Shown here piece after piece: positions 26,715 through 35,825 of a stretch of DNA of 64,000 nucleotides. The stretch's first letter is position 1. Each line of letters starts with the position of its first letter. Both the position numbers and the translations under genes were made by a program. Under the pieces are notes generated by a model. That model did no database searches. It had not been told where the DNA came from and worked only from the letters and a program-made list of their open reading frames with translations. Source of the stretch: an uncultured Salinicoccus sp. (GTDB lineage: Bacteria > Bacillota > Bacilli > Staphylococcales > Salinicoccaceae); the NCBI GenBank assembly GCA_947494965.1, contig CANLWV010000002.1, forward strand, positions 1 to 64,000. The letters are read 5' to 3'.

Positions 26715-27926
26715 TCATTCAACAGGTTCATTATTGACTTCATGGTAATCAAAAACCATAAAGCCTTGCGGGGTTTCAACGATGGTATATTCTACCTCTG
26801 TGAAGCGTTTTCCATTTGAGGTTGCGTGTGAATATTGTCTGCTGGCCGTTACTTTATAGGTATTTCCATCAGTTTGCGTAACATCCTTAACATTTATACC
26901 GTAAGTTTTGTGGTTTCGATAATTCCCTGAATCTTTATTGGCAGAGATCTTTTCAAAATTCGGGGAGTTTTCGCGCGTGAAAGTTATGATGTCTTCTGCA
27001 TTGCCATTATAGTAGGCCATCAACTCTTCGATATATCCTTCTATAAATTGAGCCATTCGTTTCTCTTCCTCACTTAATCCGTCTGTCTCTTCGGAATTTG
27101 AATCGGTAGCCTGCTTAGCATCATCAGGCACATCATTCATCACCATTACATCAACAATTTTCTCACCGGCCTCATTATCATGCAGCCAGAAAGTACCGAT
27201 GACTGTTGAGTCTTCCTTGTCTTCAATTTCATATTTCATATATTGCTGCCCACTAATGGGCCCGCCTTCCGATGTATAAACATCTACATCCGGTGGTCCT
27301 AAAGCATCAATCACTTTCTCATACGGTAATCCAGCATAGTACATTACATTGGTTACAGTATTCTCTTCTGGATTTGTTTTTTCTGCTGTCTGCTCATCCT
27401 TATTTATGAATGGACCGGGGTCTGAATAATTGACGCCCAGATTGCCATATATGACCACAGGCCCACCATGCCCTGGATAAACCAGGTCATAAGTCCCATA
27501 TTGCGCCTCTACTTCTGCGCGGGACATTCCTTCAGTAATGACGTCTTGGGAAAACGTCAGATTCTCTGCCTTTACACCATCCGGATTGAACAAAGTCTGT
27601 TGCACTGCGTCGGAGTGGATGTCGAATGCAGTGGCATTTTTTTCATTACTACTGTCATCTGATTGACCGTCGGAACTTTCTGTTGTTGAATCATTTTCAC
27701 TATTCTCTTTTTCCTCAGTTGGCTCTTCCGACGGATCACTTGCATCTGATGCTTCATTGCCTTTTTCATTCTCTGAAGCGTTGGTATCGTCATTGCCCTC
27801 AGAAGATGGCACTGACGTCTCTTCTGTATCCGTTTCTGTACCATCAGCCGTATCATCGGGTGCTGCATTTGATTGGCAGCTTGAAAGTATAAGTAACGAT
27901 AAAATTGAAAATAAAACTAATCGCAT
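26715..27926 (-). CDS. Lipoprotein with acidic linker and C-terminal NTF2-like domain
   Basis: This surface lipoprotein is about 403 residues. It has a signal helix ending LLILSSC, then about 90 residues rich in Asp, Glu, Ser and Thr (a wall-spanning linker). A central domain follows (TEGMSRAEVEAQYGTYD, YAGLPYEKVIDALGPPDVD), with two copies of a short Gly-Pro repeat like SmpA/OmlA-type folds. The C-terminal domain (FIEGYIEELMAYYNGNAEDI onward) resembles the NTF2-like domain at the end of TcaA/YvbJ proteins. Function is unknown; cell-envelope sensing is plausible. ATG 27926 follows GAGGAG at good distance. Confidence 0.65.
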   Translation of the reverse strand: MRLVLFSILSLLILSSCQSNAAPDDTADGTETDTEETSVPSSEGNDDTNASENEKGNEASDASDPSEEPTEEKENSENDSTTESSDGQSDDSSNEKNATAFDIHSDAVQQTLFNPDGVKAENLTFSQDVITEGMSRAEVEAQYGTYDLVYPGHGGPVVIYGNLGVNYSDPGPFINKDEQTAEKTNPEENTVTNVMYYAGLPYEKVIDALGPPDVDVYTSEGGPISGQQYMKYEIEDKEDSTVIGTFWLHDNEAGEKIVDVMVMNDVPDDAKQATDSNSEETDGLSEEEKRMAQFIEGYIEELMAYYNGNAEDIITFTRENSPNFEKISANKDSGNYRNHKTYGINVKDVTQTDGNTYKVTASRQYSHATSNGKRFTEVEYTIVETPQGFMVFDYHEVNNEPVE

Positions 27927-28064
27927 AAAAATACTCCTCATATTGAATTCATTCGATCTTGTTTCAACCACATGTTATTTTCCTACCCATAATATGTCAG
28001 CCTCAGTCTTTTAAATTTTGGATAATAAAGCAGTCAGGCCCGTTCTATCTAGCTGACCATAAAA

Positions 28065-28092
28065 ATGCCGCAAGTTAGATAACCTGCAGCAT
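28065..28092 (-). terminator. Terminator of the secreted repeat protein gene
   Basis: On the minus strand a 13-pair stem (including G-U pairs) is formed by ATGCTGCAGGTTA and TAACTTGCGGCAT, followed by TTTTTATGG. Confidence 0.8.
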
Positions 28093-28119
28093 TTTCTCTT
28101 TTGCACCTAACAACTTATA

Positions 28120-28824
28120 CTATTTTTTCTCGTACGACCAAGTCCATTCTGATCCGTCTGAAGAGAAATGATATACATATTCACCCATCTGGTCTGTTAA
28201 ATGAAAATCATAAGTGCCATTGAGCACCGGGGTTTCATTCAATTGTTCCGGATCATTATGTGCCAGATCAATTAATTCATACGCTGTAAAATTCTTGTTC
28301 GTGCCATATACCCACTCCCAGTACATGCCATCATAAGAGAAGTCGAATTCGTAACCGTCGTAGTTAAAATTATGATGATAAGGGGTTTCTTGCAATGGCG
28401 CTTCATTTAGTGTCTGTGGTGAGTGCATGGCGAGATTGGCAAGTTCCTCTTGCATACCGGCCATGTTTTGACTTGAATCCATGTCGTGTTCGTCGTTGTC
28501 CCTATTAGAGTGCTCCATCTGCATTTGCTGTTCTTTTTGATAGAGTGCTGCCACGGCTTCATTAAATTCTACTTGAGACAATTCCCCTGTATCTTTCTTA
28601 TAGGCCAACTCACTAATTTTATCCTGGGATTCCTGGGACATCCAGGTTGGATCAAAATCCGTATTTGCCCAACCATCTCCATCTGGATCGGTTTCTGCAG
28701 GCAGTACTTCGCCCCAGACCGTTTTGGCGCCGTCTCCCTCTTCTGCCTGTGCCGTACCGCTTAATCCGCTAAACATCAGTGTGCCTGCTACTAGTGCTGA
28801 ACTGAGAAAAACTGATTTTTTCAT
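28120..28824 (-). CDS. Secreted protein with two tandem C-terminal repeats
   Basis: This protein is about 234 residues, with a Sec signal peptide (MKKSVFLSSALVAGTLMFSG, cleavage after AQA). An N-terminal segment contains TDPDGDGWANTDFDP, which looks like a calcium-binding thrombospondin-type-3 loop. A Met/Gln/His-rich helical linker follows. Two similar blocks of about 45 residues end the protein: LANLAMHSPQTLNEAPLQ...YEFDFSYDGMYWEWVYG and LIDLAHNDPEQLNETPVL...YVYHFSSDGSEWTWSY. I do not recognise the repeat. ATG 28824 follows AAAGGATG. An extracellular, possibly matrix or binding, role is inferred. Confidence 0.65.
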   Translation of the reverse strand: MKKSVFLSSALVAGTLMFSGLSGTAQAEEGDGAKTVWGEVLPAETDPDGDGWANTDFDPTWMSQESQDKISELAYKKDTGELSQVEFNEAVAALYQKEQQMQMEHSNRDNDEHDMDSSQNMAGMQEELANLAMHSPQTLNEAPLQETPYHHNFNYDGYEFDFSYDGMYWEWVYGTNKNFTAYELIDLAHNDPEQLNETPVLNGTYDFHLTDQMGEYVYHFSSDGSEWTWSYEKK

Positions 28825-29226
28825 CCAACAACATCCTTTCATGGATTAAGATTATTTCCAATTTCAGGATAACGTACATTTTTAATTATTTCAATAATCT
28901 GGATTTTCTATTAAATTGATGTGCCGACAGAATTATCAGATAAAGGCATTCAGGAAACAAAGAGTTTTGATTTTTGACGTGCCCAGTTAAAAATGTCGTC
29001 TTTTTCAAATATTGAAACCTTCTTTTTAAAAGTAATCCAAGTATAGTTTTTATGAAATAATCATTGATAGCAATGACATGAAGGGATAATGTATAATATA
29101 CATTTAACGGCAGGTGCCGAAGTTATTTTATGAAAAGCAGACGGAAGATTTAATACAATAACATTACAGAAAATCAGTAAAGTTCCAGACCCATTATAAA
29201 CGAAAGGGAATCAAGGGGAAATTAAC
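28825..29226. other. Intergenic region between divergent genes
   Basis: AT-rich with TATAAT at about 29090, plausibly the promoter region for the downstream small ORF and VTT gene, but the -35 spacing is not ideal. No gene is visible. Confidence 0.4.
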
Positions 29227-29328
29227 GTGAAGTCTACAAGCATTATCAAAAAATCCGGAAATCTGTATCATATTTCCGATGAGGCCAAAGTACGATTCAT
29301 TGTCAAAATGAAAGGAGGAAACTTATGA
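29227..29328 (+). CDS. Small ORF translationally coupled to the VTT gene (33 aa)
   Basis: GTG 29227 follows AAGGGGA by seven bases. The 33-residue frame ends in TGA that overlaps the ATG of the next gene (ATGA, 29325-29328), and its last codons contain that gene's Shine-Dalgarno GGAGG. The peptide is basic and not hydrophobic (IIKKSGNLYHISDEAKVRF). It may be a leader that couples translation, or the remnant of a longer gene. No homologue is recognised. Confidence 0.45.
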   Translation: MKSTSIIKKSGNLYHISDEAKVRFIVKMKGGNL

Positions 29329-30026
29329 ATTCAGAAAAGGAACCAACCAGTCTACTTTCCCTCCGTTCAGTAGGATCTCTGATTGCTCTAGTTGTATTGG
29401 GCGCATCACTGCTTTGGGTGAGCTTCAATACGGAGTTGCCCTCACCAGAGGCGTTGCGTGAAACCATTCTTAGCTATGGCTGGGCCGGTTGGCTGGTATT
29501 TCTTGGAATCACTACCGCAATAGCCATCACCCCCATTCCTGTAACAGTGCCGGCCCTGGTGGCAGGGTCCCTTTACGGCTTGATAGAAGGAACCCTGCTC
29601 TCCTTCTCCGGCGTGATGGTTGGTTCCTGGATCGGTTACTGGTTAGCCCGTGCTTTAGGCCAACGTATTGTCTTCCGCCTTTTAGGACGCCACAGTACCA
29701 TTGTACAGAATTACCTCAGCAATGCAGGGTTCTGGGCAATGTGTACTGTAAGGCTGATGCCTGCATTACCTTACTGGCCAATAAACTATGGGGCTGGTGC
29801 TTTAGGTGTGAAACAATATGCATTCGTTTCCGCCACCTTTGTCGCTTCCATGCCGGGACAGATTTCTCTAGTGGCTTTGGGAGCATTTGCATCTAACCCA
29901 TCAATTTTCCATGGCACAGTATTGGTTATTGCCTGGATTGCGGTGTTGGTCTCGACTTGGATTTCATATAAATACTGGCGGAGTACAGCACCTGAACGAA
30001 AAGAAACTGAATCAACCGAACAATAG
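29325..30026 (+). CDS. VTT-domain (TVP38/TMEM64, DedA-like) membrane protein
   Basis: This 233-residue polytopic protein belongs to the VTT/SNARE-associated family. It has the TPIPVTVPALVAGSLYG motif in the first reentrant loop, GSWIGYWLARALGQ, and the RLMPALPYWPINYGAG signature with the conserved Arg and Pro. Related bacterial proteins are implicated in lipid (undecaprenyl phosphate or phospholipid) translocation and membrane homeostasis. The gene starts inside the stop of a 33-codon ORF and ends before a strong terminator. Confidence 0.8.
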   Translation: MNSEKEPTSLLSLRSVGSLIALVVLGASLLWVSFNTELPSPEALRETILSYGWAGWLVFLGITTAIAITPIPVTVPALVAGSLYGLIEGTLLSFSGVMVGSWIGYWLARALGQRIVFRLLGRHSTIVQNYLSNAGFWAMCTVRLMPALPYWPINYGAGALGVKQYAFVSATFVASMPGQISLVALGAFASNPSIFHGTVLVIAWIAVLVSTWISYKYWRSTAPERKETESTEQ

Positions 30027-30051
30027 ATTAAATAATTTTATTAGCTAAAAA

Positions 30052-30098
30052 ACCCCGGGCAATGAACATTTATGGATTGTGTTCATTGCCCGGGGTTA
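30052..30098. terminator. Strong bidirectional terminator
   Basis: An 18-base perfect inverted repeat (AACCCCGGGCAATGAACA at 30052-30069 and its complement at 30081-30098) separates the convergent VTT and glycerol dehydrogenase genes. Confidence 0.85.
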
Positions 30099-30109
30099 AT
30101 TGTTTAATA

Positions 30110-31207
30110 TTATTTATTGGATGTGCTTATTTCATTTACCGCAAGGATTGCATTGGCGATTTCTTCAGGAGTAATTTTATCACTTAAGTTAGAGAACGTA
30201 TCTCCCGGGTCTGTAGCAAGCTCTCCAACTTTAACCAGATCTTCGAAGCTGGTATTTTCCAAGTGCATTTCTTTTAGGGTTGTTGGCATACCTATACTTT
30301 TGTAAAAATCGATATATTTATGCAATGTTTCATCCGAAGCATTCTCAAGGACCAATTGTACAAGGGTGCCATAAGTTACCTTCTCCCCGTGTGAGAGATT
30401 GTGGATATCCCCTGACAGAGAAGTGAAACCGTTATGGATGGCATGGGCTGCAGCCAATCCGCCGTTTTCAAAACCAAGTCCTGAAAGCAGTGTATTCGCT
30501 TCAATAACCGCTTCGACATGAGGTGTCACTAAACCTTCTGACGCAGCTCGGTACGCAGAATCACCATATCTAAATAAAGTTTCTTCACATTTTTCTGCGA
30601 TGGCCATCGAAGCTAAAGTAGGCTGTCCACCCACCATATTTTCACCATGGCTTTTTAGGGCTGCCCTTGCCTCTACCAGAGTCGCCATGGCATCACTCAT
30701 TCCTGAAGCAAAAAGTTTTATCGGAGCATTCACGACTACTTGCGAGTCGATGATGATCAGATTAGGGTTTTTGTCATAAAACTTATAGCCTGTAAATTCA
30801 CCGGATTCTGAGTAGATTACAGAAAGTGAACTTGACGGTGCATCAGTTGAAGCCGTGGTCGGAACGATGATGACGGGCGCTTCCAAACTATCGGCTATTG
30901 CTTTTGCTGTATCCAGTGTCTTACCGCCGCCTACTCCAACCACTGCGTCAGAGCCTTTATTTTTAGCAACTTCACTTAACCTATCAATCTCTTTTTCCGA
31001 GGCTTCACCATTAAAGGCTTCATAGTCAAAATCTATATCGGTATCTTTAAAACTTTGCGTAATCGTTTCACTGGTAATCGACCAAACCATATCATCGGCA
31101 ATGACCATTGGCTTTTCGGCCAGTTTACGGGTCTCTTCTCCCAAATCTTTTAATACGCCTGCCCCTTGTACATATTTACCTGGTGATTGAAATATCATTC
31201 TTGCCAT
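30110..31207 (-). CDS. gldA: Glycerol dehydrogenase
   Basis: This 365-residue iron/zinc-type alcohol dehydrogenase oxidises glycerol to dihydroxyacetone with NAD. The N-terminus MARMIFQSPGKYVQGAG, the NAD motif VGVGGGKTLDTAKA, VPTTASTDAPSS, and the metal-binding Asp and His in FASGMSDAMAT, AAAHAIHNG and LSHGEKVTYG are typical of GldA. ATG 31207 follows GGGAGG. No dihydroxyacetone kinase lies next to it. The gene is separated from its neighbours by a terminator on one side and a 190 bp gap on the other. Confidence 0.9.
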   Translation of the reverse strand: MARMIFQSPGKYVQGAGVLKDLGEETRKLAEKPMVIADDMVWSITSETITQSFKDTDIDFDYEAFNGEASEKEIDRLSEVAKNKGSDAVVGVGGGKTLDTAKAIADSLEAPVIIVPTTASTDAPSSSLSVIYSESGEFTGYKFYDKNPNLIIIDSQVVVNAPIKLFASGMSDAMATLVEARAALKSHGENMVGGQPTLASMAIAEKCEETLFRYGDSAYRAASEGLVTPHVEAVIEANTLLSGLGFENGGLAAAHAIHNGFTSLSGDIHNLSHGEKVTYGTLVQLVLENASDETLHKYIDFYKSIGMPTTLKEMHLENTSFEDLVKVGELATDPGDTFSNLSDKITPEEIANAILAVNEISTSNK

Positions 31208-31400
31208 TTTATAACCTCCCAATAATTGAATATCCATTAATAACTTTACCCTGTAAGCAAAAAAGTATGCCTCTTTGCTGTCATAGTATGATGGACAGTT
31301 CTTCTATCAGCCATTTATCAAAAAAGGGAACTCCGGACTGCTATATGGAAAGATTTTCTCATCTTATTTCTTCCTTAATTTAATTTGATAGGACAGGCAC

Positions 31401-32117
31401 TCATCCAACGATGCGCTTTTTTTGGAATATGCCCGTCTCAAAATCCATTGCACCTGAAGGATAATAGGCTATAATATGCATTCCTGCCTTTTCGCAGAGC
31501 GTATAAATCTGCTCGGGTGAATAGCAAGCGAGGGATTGTGTAATCGCTTCGTTCTCTTTGCCTTTTTCCCGCCAGGTATCGGTCATTCTATTTCCCGTTT
31601 CGTCGTAATCATACTTTCGAATAATATTTTCTATACCAAATGGATACATTTCCTGACCAGTGATTTCTTGCCAATATAGAGGTTGATAAATATCGATTAG
31701 TGCGTACCCGTCGTCACTCAACCAATTGAAAATCCTTTGCAGCAAAAATGACTGATCGTCGTCATTGCCGACACCAAATCCATCAAGATACAAAATCAGA
31801 TCGAAATTCCGTTGTAACTTTATCGTATAGAAGTCGCCACACAGCACTTGAATATTTTGATGGGCATGTTTTTTCGCATATTCACAAATTTCTTCCACCA
31901 ATTCTATAGTTACTATTTCTCTATCCTGACGCGCCAGTATATTAGCTATATCACCGCGTCCAGCTCCCAATTCCAAAACCGTTGTAAAAGGCCGCCCTAC
32001 TTGTTCTTCTAATAATGAAACTTCATCTTCAAAGAAGTGATTGGGCGGGTAGGCGAAATTGGATGTCATTAATTCATATTGACTCTTATAATAAGTTTCT
32101 ACCCAATTTGTCTTCAT
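31401..32117 (-). CDS. Class I SAM-dependent methyltransferase
   Basis: This 238-residue methyltransferase has the SAM motif VLELGAGRGDIANIL, an acidic residue closing strand 2 (IVTIELVEE), and the strand 4 segment FDLILYLDGFGVGNDDD. The substrate is unknown. The C-terminus is rich in aromatic residues, suggesting a small-molecule substrate. AAGGAGTAGAAATT precedes ATG 32117. Confidence 0.75.
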   Translation of the reverse strand: MKTNWVETYYKSQYELMTSNFAYPPNHFFEDEVSLLEEQVGRPFTTVLELGAGRGDIANILARQDREIVTIELVEEICEYAKKHAHQNIQVLCGDFYTIKLQRNFDLILYLDGFGVGNDDDQSFLLQRIFNWLSDDGYALIDIYQPLYWQEITGQEMYPFGIENIIRKYDYDETGNRMTDTWREKGKENEAITQSLACYSPEQIYTLCEKAGMHIIAYYPSGAMDFETGIFQKKRIVG

Positions 32118-32398
32118 AATTTCTACTCCTTGTATTCTCTAATCAGCGCATAGAGTATAATTTTACTTTTAATCATATCATCTTTCGACTAGTAGACATC
32201 CATAAATAATAAATCTAAGATTAATTTCAATATTAGATATAGAAAATTATAACTTATTTGACTGAATATTAAGAATAACATAGAATGAAGATATTCATGG
32301 TTAATATGGGTTTTAACAGCTCCATGAACCATTTATATAAGCAAGGCGCCTTATATAAGCATCAGTGCGTCATCAATATTGATAAAGGGGATGTTTTT
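32118..32398. other. Intergenic region
   Basis: Divergent promoter region. An in-frame ATG at 32285 would extend the next protein, but has no binding site and the extra segment looks non-coding. Confidence 0.4.
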
Positions 32399-32815
32399 AT
32401 GGGTAAGGTAAATCTTCAGGTCGCAAAAGAAATTATAGCGGCGGCTGAGAAGCAGGCAGAAGATATCGGAGTTAAAATGGTGATATCTGTTTTGGACGAA
32501 GGCGGTAACCTGATCGCTACACATCGCATGGATGACGCGTGGCTCGCGAGCATCGACATCGCACAGAATAAAGCATGGACTTCCGTAGCGTTGAAGATGC
32601 CGACTTCGAACCTCGCAGAAGCAACGGTGCCAAACGCCGAACTCTACGGTCTGAATACCACCAATCAAGGCAAGATTGTAGTATTCGGAGGGGGCTTCCC
32701 TCTTGAAAAAGATGATAAAGTCATCGGTGCCATCGGCGTAAGCGGCAGCAGTGTCGAAAATGATACCAAAGTATCACAAGCTGGTGTAGATGCATTTGAG
32801 AAGATGAATCTGTAA
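32399..32815 (+). CDS. GlcG/HbpS-type (DUF336) protein
   Basis: This cytoplasmic protein is about 138 residues of the GlcG/HbpS family: VISVLDEGGNLIATHRMDDAWLASID, KAWTSVALKMPTS, and the C-terminal FGGGFPLEKDDKVIGAIGVSGS. Relatives include the glycolate-locus protein GlcG and extracellular haem-binding HbpS. Many are annotated as cobalamin adenosyltransferase-like without proof. No signal peptide is present here. ATG 32399 follows AAAGGGGATG, which decides it over 32285. Confidence 0.8.
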   Translation: MGKVNLQVAKEIIAAAEKQAEDIGVKMVISVLDEGGNLIATHRMDDAWLASIDIAQNKAWTSVALKMPTSNLAEATVPNAELYGLNTTNQGKIVVFGGGFPLEKDDKVIGAIGVSGSSVENDTKVSQAGVDAFEKMNL

Positions 32816-32838
32816 TTCCATGATTTGCTGGAGATATT

Positions 32839-32874
32839 ATATCGGGGTCGGACATCCGTAACCGGCCCCGATAT
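32839..32874 (+). terminator. Terminator of the GlcG-like gene
   Basis: ATATCGGGG-x-CGG pairs with CCG-x-CCCCGATAT around a ten-base loop, followed by TTTT. Confidence 0.8.
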
Positions 32875-32915
32875 TTTACTGTCCGAATCAAGATCACCTT
32901 CTTTCAAGCTACACC

Positions 32916-32947
32916 AAAAAGAGCAGCTATGGGATAGCTGCTCTTTT
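32916..32947. terminator. Bidirectional terminator, mainly for the YhfC-like gene
   Basis: AAAAAGAGCAGCTAT and ATAGCTGCTCTTTTT form a near-perfect stem with a three-base loop and T-runs on both strands. Confidence 0.85.
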
Positions 32948-32954
32948 TATCGTC

Positions 32955-33749
32955 CTAAAATTCTTCATGCTGCTCTGAATCCAATCTGCCCCCTCGTGCC
33001 ACTAGTTTATATGCTATCCAAATTATAATCGCGGTCATTATAATCAAACCAGCATACACGAGCCACATACTCTCTAGAAGACCAGCCTGCATCATGGCCG
33101 CTGTCACATTCGTCAATGCATGGAGCACGATTGCTGCTGGGAACAGCCACCATTTCCCCTTCTTCATCACAGATGTAAACACGATGATGGACAGACCAAT
33201 ATGAACAGTGATGGCAAGGATGCGTTCCACAATTGAAAGTACATAGGTGAAGGCCGGTGTGCCGGCAATCGATTCGATGAGTGCTGGCGGCAGATTATCG
33301 ACTACACCACTTCCGTTGTTTATCATAATGCTGAAGACGATTGAATTCAGCATGCCGAGACCCAAAACTATGATGGCTTCAATCCCCCCATGGCCGATGC
33401 CGTATGAAACCGCCGAATCTACCTTGTTGTATTTGCGCTTCATCAGCAAAAAAGCAGTCAGGCGTCCGGTTTCCTCGAATATCCCCGCAGCCAGTACACC
33501 GTACAGCACATAAAGCCAAGGTGATCTATCAAGCAGCGGAATCGTTCCATCCATCGCGGGCTGAAGCACCAGGAAATGGCTGATCTGTTCAAGCACCATG
33601 GCGAATAAGATGAATATCGCAGAACCAATCAATATAGGAATCCATTGGATCTTGAATCTACGCCTTAATATAAGGATGAAGACAAATGGTAACAATACTG
33701 CAGCTAAGCCTGCCAATACCATAAAAATAATCTGTGTTGTACCAACCAT
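32955..33749 (-). CDS. YhfC-family putative intramembrane metalloprotease
   Basis: This 264-residue protein with about seven membrane helices has the EExxR-type motif in AGIFEETGRLTAF, then GIGHGGIEAI, and a late His in VLHALTNVTAA. These residues match the proposed active site of YhfC and of the related PrsW/CPBP membrane peptidases. Substrate and role are unknown. It is divergent from the small protein at 33944, with its own terminator. Confidence 0.75.
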   Translation of the reverse strand: MVGTTQIIFMVLAGLAAVLLPFVFILILRRRFKIQWIPILIGSAIFILFAMVLEQISHFLVLQPAMDGTIPLLDRSPWLYVLYGVLAAGIFEETGRLTAFLLMKRKYNKVDSAVSYGIGHGGIEAIIVLGLGMLNSIVFSIMINNGSGVVDNLPPALIESIAGTPAFTYVLSIVERILAITVHIGLSIIVFTSVMKKGKWWLFPAAIVLHALTNVTAAMMQAGLLESMWLVYAGLIIMTAIIIWIAYKLVARGGRLDSEQHEEF

Positions 33750-33943
33750 AAAGTTCTCCTCTTTTTACTTAATGATAACAATGGCATACAAGAAATGGAA
33801 TGCCTGCCAACAACAAACACCTACCCTTCCTTACAGGCGCACACATTTTTCTTCTCCATTCATCTGCAGATGGCGACCTTTATAATATATATTTGATATA
33901 CTCGACATGAAAGGCCTACATATAGAAACGGAGCGTAATCATA

Positions 33944-34345
33944 ATGACGATCACTGTTAAAAGAAGTACCAATTCCATCGGAATGGGCACAGCTTTGAAC
34001 ATCAAGGCTGACGGCAAAAAAATCGACAGAATCTACCATGAAGAGGAGAAGGAAGTTGAGTTGGAGCAACCAGTTGCAGAACTGAGCGTTTCCCGCGGAC
34101 TGTCCCGCAGCAACACAATAAAAGTGGCCGATGAAGAGTACATCATCATCCGCTCTACTCCATGGCGCACACTGTCCTTAGTCATATTAATCGTCCTGCT
34201 AGCCGTCATAATGTTGCTTGTCGATACATTTTTCCATCAGGCCATCGCCTTTTTGGGACTGTTGCTCTATGCTTTAGTTGCTGAATACAGCTTTGAACAG
34301 TTCAGGTTGGAAAAGGCGGAATTTGAAGCACACACTGAATTTTAA
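33944..34345 (+). CDS. Membrane protein of unknown function
   Basis: This 133-residue protein has an N-terminal beta-rich soluble part (about 1-75, with MTITVKRSTNSIGMG and RSNTIKVADEEYIII), followed by two membrane helices (about 78-95 and 99-116) and a charged tail. The alternating polar strand pattern looks like a small beta-barrel facing the cytoplasm. No family is recognised. Its last four bases overlap the 3' end of the convergent EamA gene. AAACGGAGCG precedes ATG 33944. Confidence 0.6.
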   Translation: MTITVKRSTNSIGMGTALNIKADGKKIDRIYHEEEKEVELEQPVAELSVSRGLSRSNTIKVADEEYIIIRSTPWRTLSLVILIVLLAVIMLLVDTFFHQAIAFLGLLLYALVAEYSFEQFRLEKAEFEAHTEF

Positions 34346-35226
34346 AGCGTTCTAGTACGCCTTTCACGGTGCTGGCTGAACAGGAAGAAGTAGACACCGG
34401 TCAATACAATTATGCCACCCATCACCTGAAGGGGCGTCAAACTTTCGGACAGTATGAAATAGGCAAGAAATGATGCCCCCACAGGTTCCAAAAGCATAGC
34501 CATGGAAACAGTTGTAGGGTTCAACTCGTTAAGCAGATAATTGAATATCACATGGGCGATTGTCGGAAGAATGGCGAGCAGAAGGAACAGGCTCCATTCC
34601 CGAGGTCCGTATCTGAACAGTTCAGTTTCGGTGACAATGTTGTAGAGCAACAGAAATATGCCGGCGATACTGAATACTAGAAAGCTGTAGACCCAGTGCG
34701 TCAGGTTCCGGACTGTATTCTGGCCGATCAGAAAATATGCCACAACAGCCAACACCCCAAGAAAAGAAAGCATGTTCCCAAAGATGGCACTTAAGTCTGT
34801 GAAGCTAAAATCACCCCAACTGATGAGTACCACACCAAAGAATGAGATGAAGACGGCTGTTACCATCTTTGCTGAGACTTTCTCTTTATATAAGAGGTAG
34901 GAAGCCATCATTGCGACAAGTGGCTGTAACGCAAGAATGACAGTCGAACTTGCAACGGAAGTCAACTGTAGGGAAGCAAACCAGAATCCGAAATGCATGG
35001 CCAAAAAAAGCCCCGCCGCCATCAACGCCCACCACTCTTTTATGGTGGGTTTCAATAGTTCACGTTTGTACGTGAAGACGATCGGCGACAACAATATGCC
35101 GGCAAACAGCATTCGGTACATGCTGATGATGCTTGCGGGGGCTGCTGACAATTTCACAAAAATTGCGGCGAAAGCAATGCAGACAACAGAGAGGGCCAGT
35201 AATGCCACAACAGATTTTTTCATCAT
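34342..35226 (-). CDS. EamA/DMT-family transporter
   Basis: This 294-residue ten-helix protein is the second EamA-type transporter of the window. The two repeats are recognisable by FAAIFVKLSAAPASIISMYRML and GVLAVVAYFLIGQNTV, and the second ends with AMLLEPVGASFLAYFILSE. It is probably a metabolite or amino-acid exporter; the substrate is not predictable. It differs clearly in sequence from the EamA protein at 17714, so it is not a recent duplicate. ATG 35223 is an equally good start. Confidence 0.8.
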   Translation of the reverse strand: MMKKSVVALLALSVVCIAFAAIFVKLSAAPASIISMYRMLFAGILLSPIVFTYKRELLKPTIKEWWALMAAGLFLAMHFGFWFASLQLTSVASSTVILALQPLVAMMASYLLYKEKVSAKMVTAVFISFFGVVLISWGDFSFTDLSAIFGNMLSFLGVLAVVAYFLIGQNTVRNLTHWVYSFLVFSIAGIFLLLYNIVTETELFRYGPREWSLFLLLAILPTIAHVIFNYLLNELNPTTVSMAMLLEPVGASFLAYFILSESLTPLQVMGGIIVLTGVYFFLFSQHRERRTRTL

Positions 35227-35365
35227 TACACTCTTTCCGAAAAATACTCTTTTATTTTAATTTGACTTATTATTCAATCAATTAAAGGGTATCATATTTT
35301 TGGCTCAAAATAGTGGTTTCTGAGCCATTGAAGATACAACTATCTATAAGTTTGGAGTGGAGCCA

Positions 35366-35719
35366 ATGGAACATTATATGCGGTTATTCAAAACCCCTTT
35401 CAATATGATCCAGTCAGGATATAAAACCGTAGAAGTAAGATTGAATGATGATAAGAGACGCACATTAAAACCTAATGATACGATACACTTCACTGTACTG
35501 CCCGAAGAGGATCAATCTGTAACAGTGACTGTGGAAAAGTTGGAGACCTACCCCACTTTCAAGGATATGTACACCAACATAAGTGCCAAAGCGCTCGGCA
35601 ATGACCGCGGTGAATCAATCGCGGAAATGGTCCGGAACACTTATGATATATACAGGCACGAACAAGAAGAGAAATGGGGAACGGTTGCCATCTATATCAA
35701 GCTGGCCGCCGATTCCTAA
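35366..35719 (+). CDS. ASCH-domain protein
   Basis: This protein is about 117 residues with the ASCH (PUA-like) RNA-binding fold: MRLFKTPFNMIQSGYKTVEVRLNDDKRR at the start, KPNDTIHFT, and the late EEKWGTVAIYIK strand. Similar proteins from Bacillota are about this length. Binding to RNA or to modified nucleosides is suggested by the fold, and some ASCH proteins hydrolyse N4-acetylcytidine. ATG 35366 is preceded by GGAGTGGAG, making it better than GTG 35357, which lies inside the site. Confidence 0.75.
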   Translation: MEHYMRLFKTPFNMIQSGYKTVEVRLNDDKRRTLKPNDTIHFTVLPEEDQSVTVTVEKLETYPTFKDMYTNISAKALGNDRGESIAEMVRNTYDIYRHEQEEKWGTVAIYIKLAADS

Positions 35720-35825
35720 GATGATTAGAATAGCGGCAGGAGGGGCAATATGTATTGAAAGACTTTCATAAAAGGAAGCAGTTAACCATATCATGACTTA
35801 AATAAACTCTTTAGGAGGTGGCACC

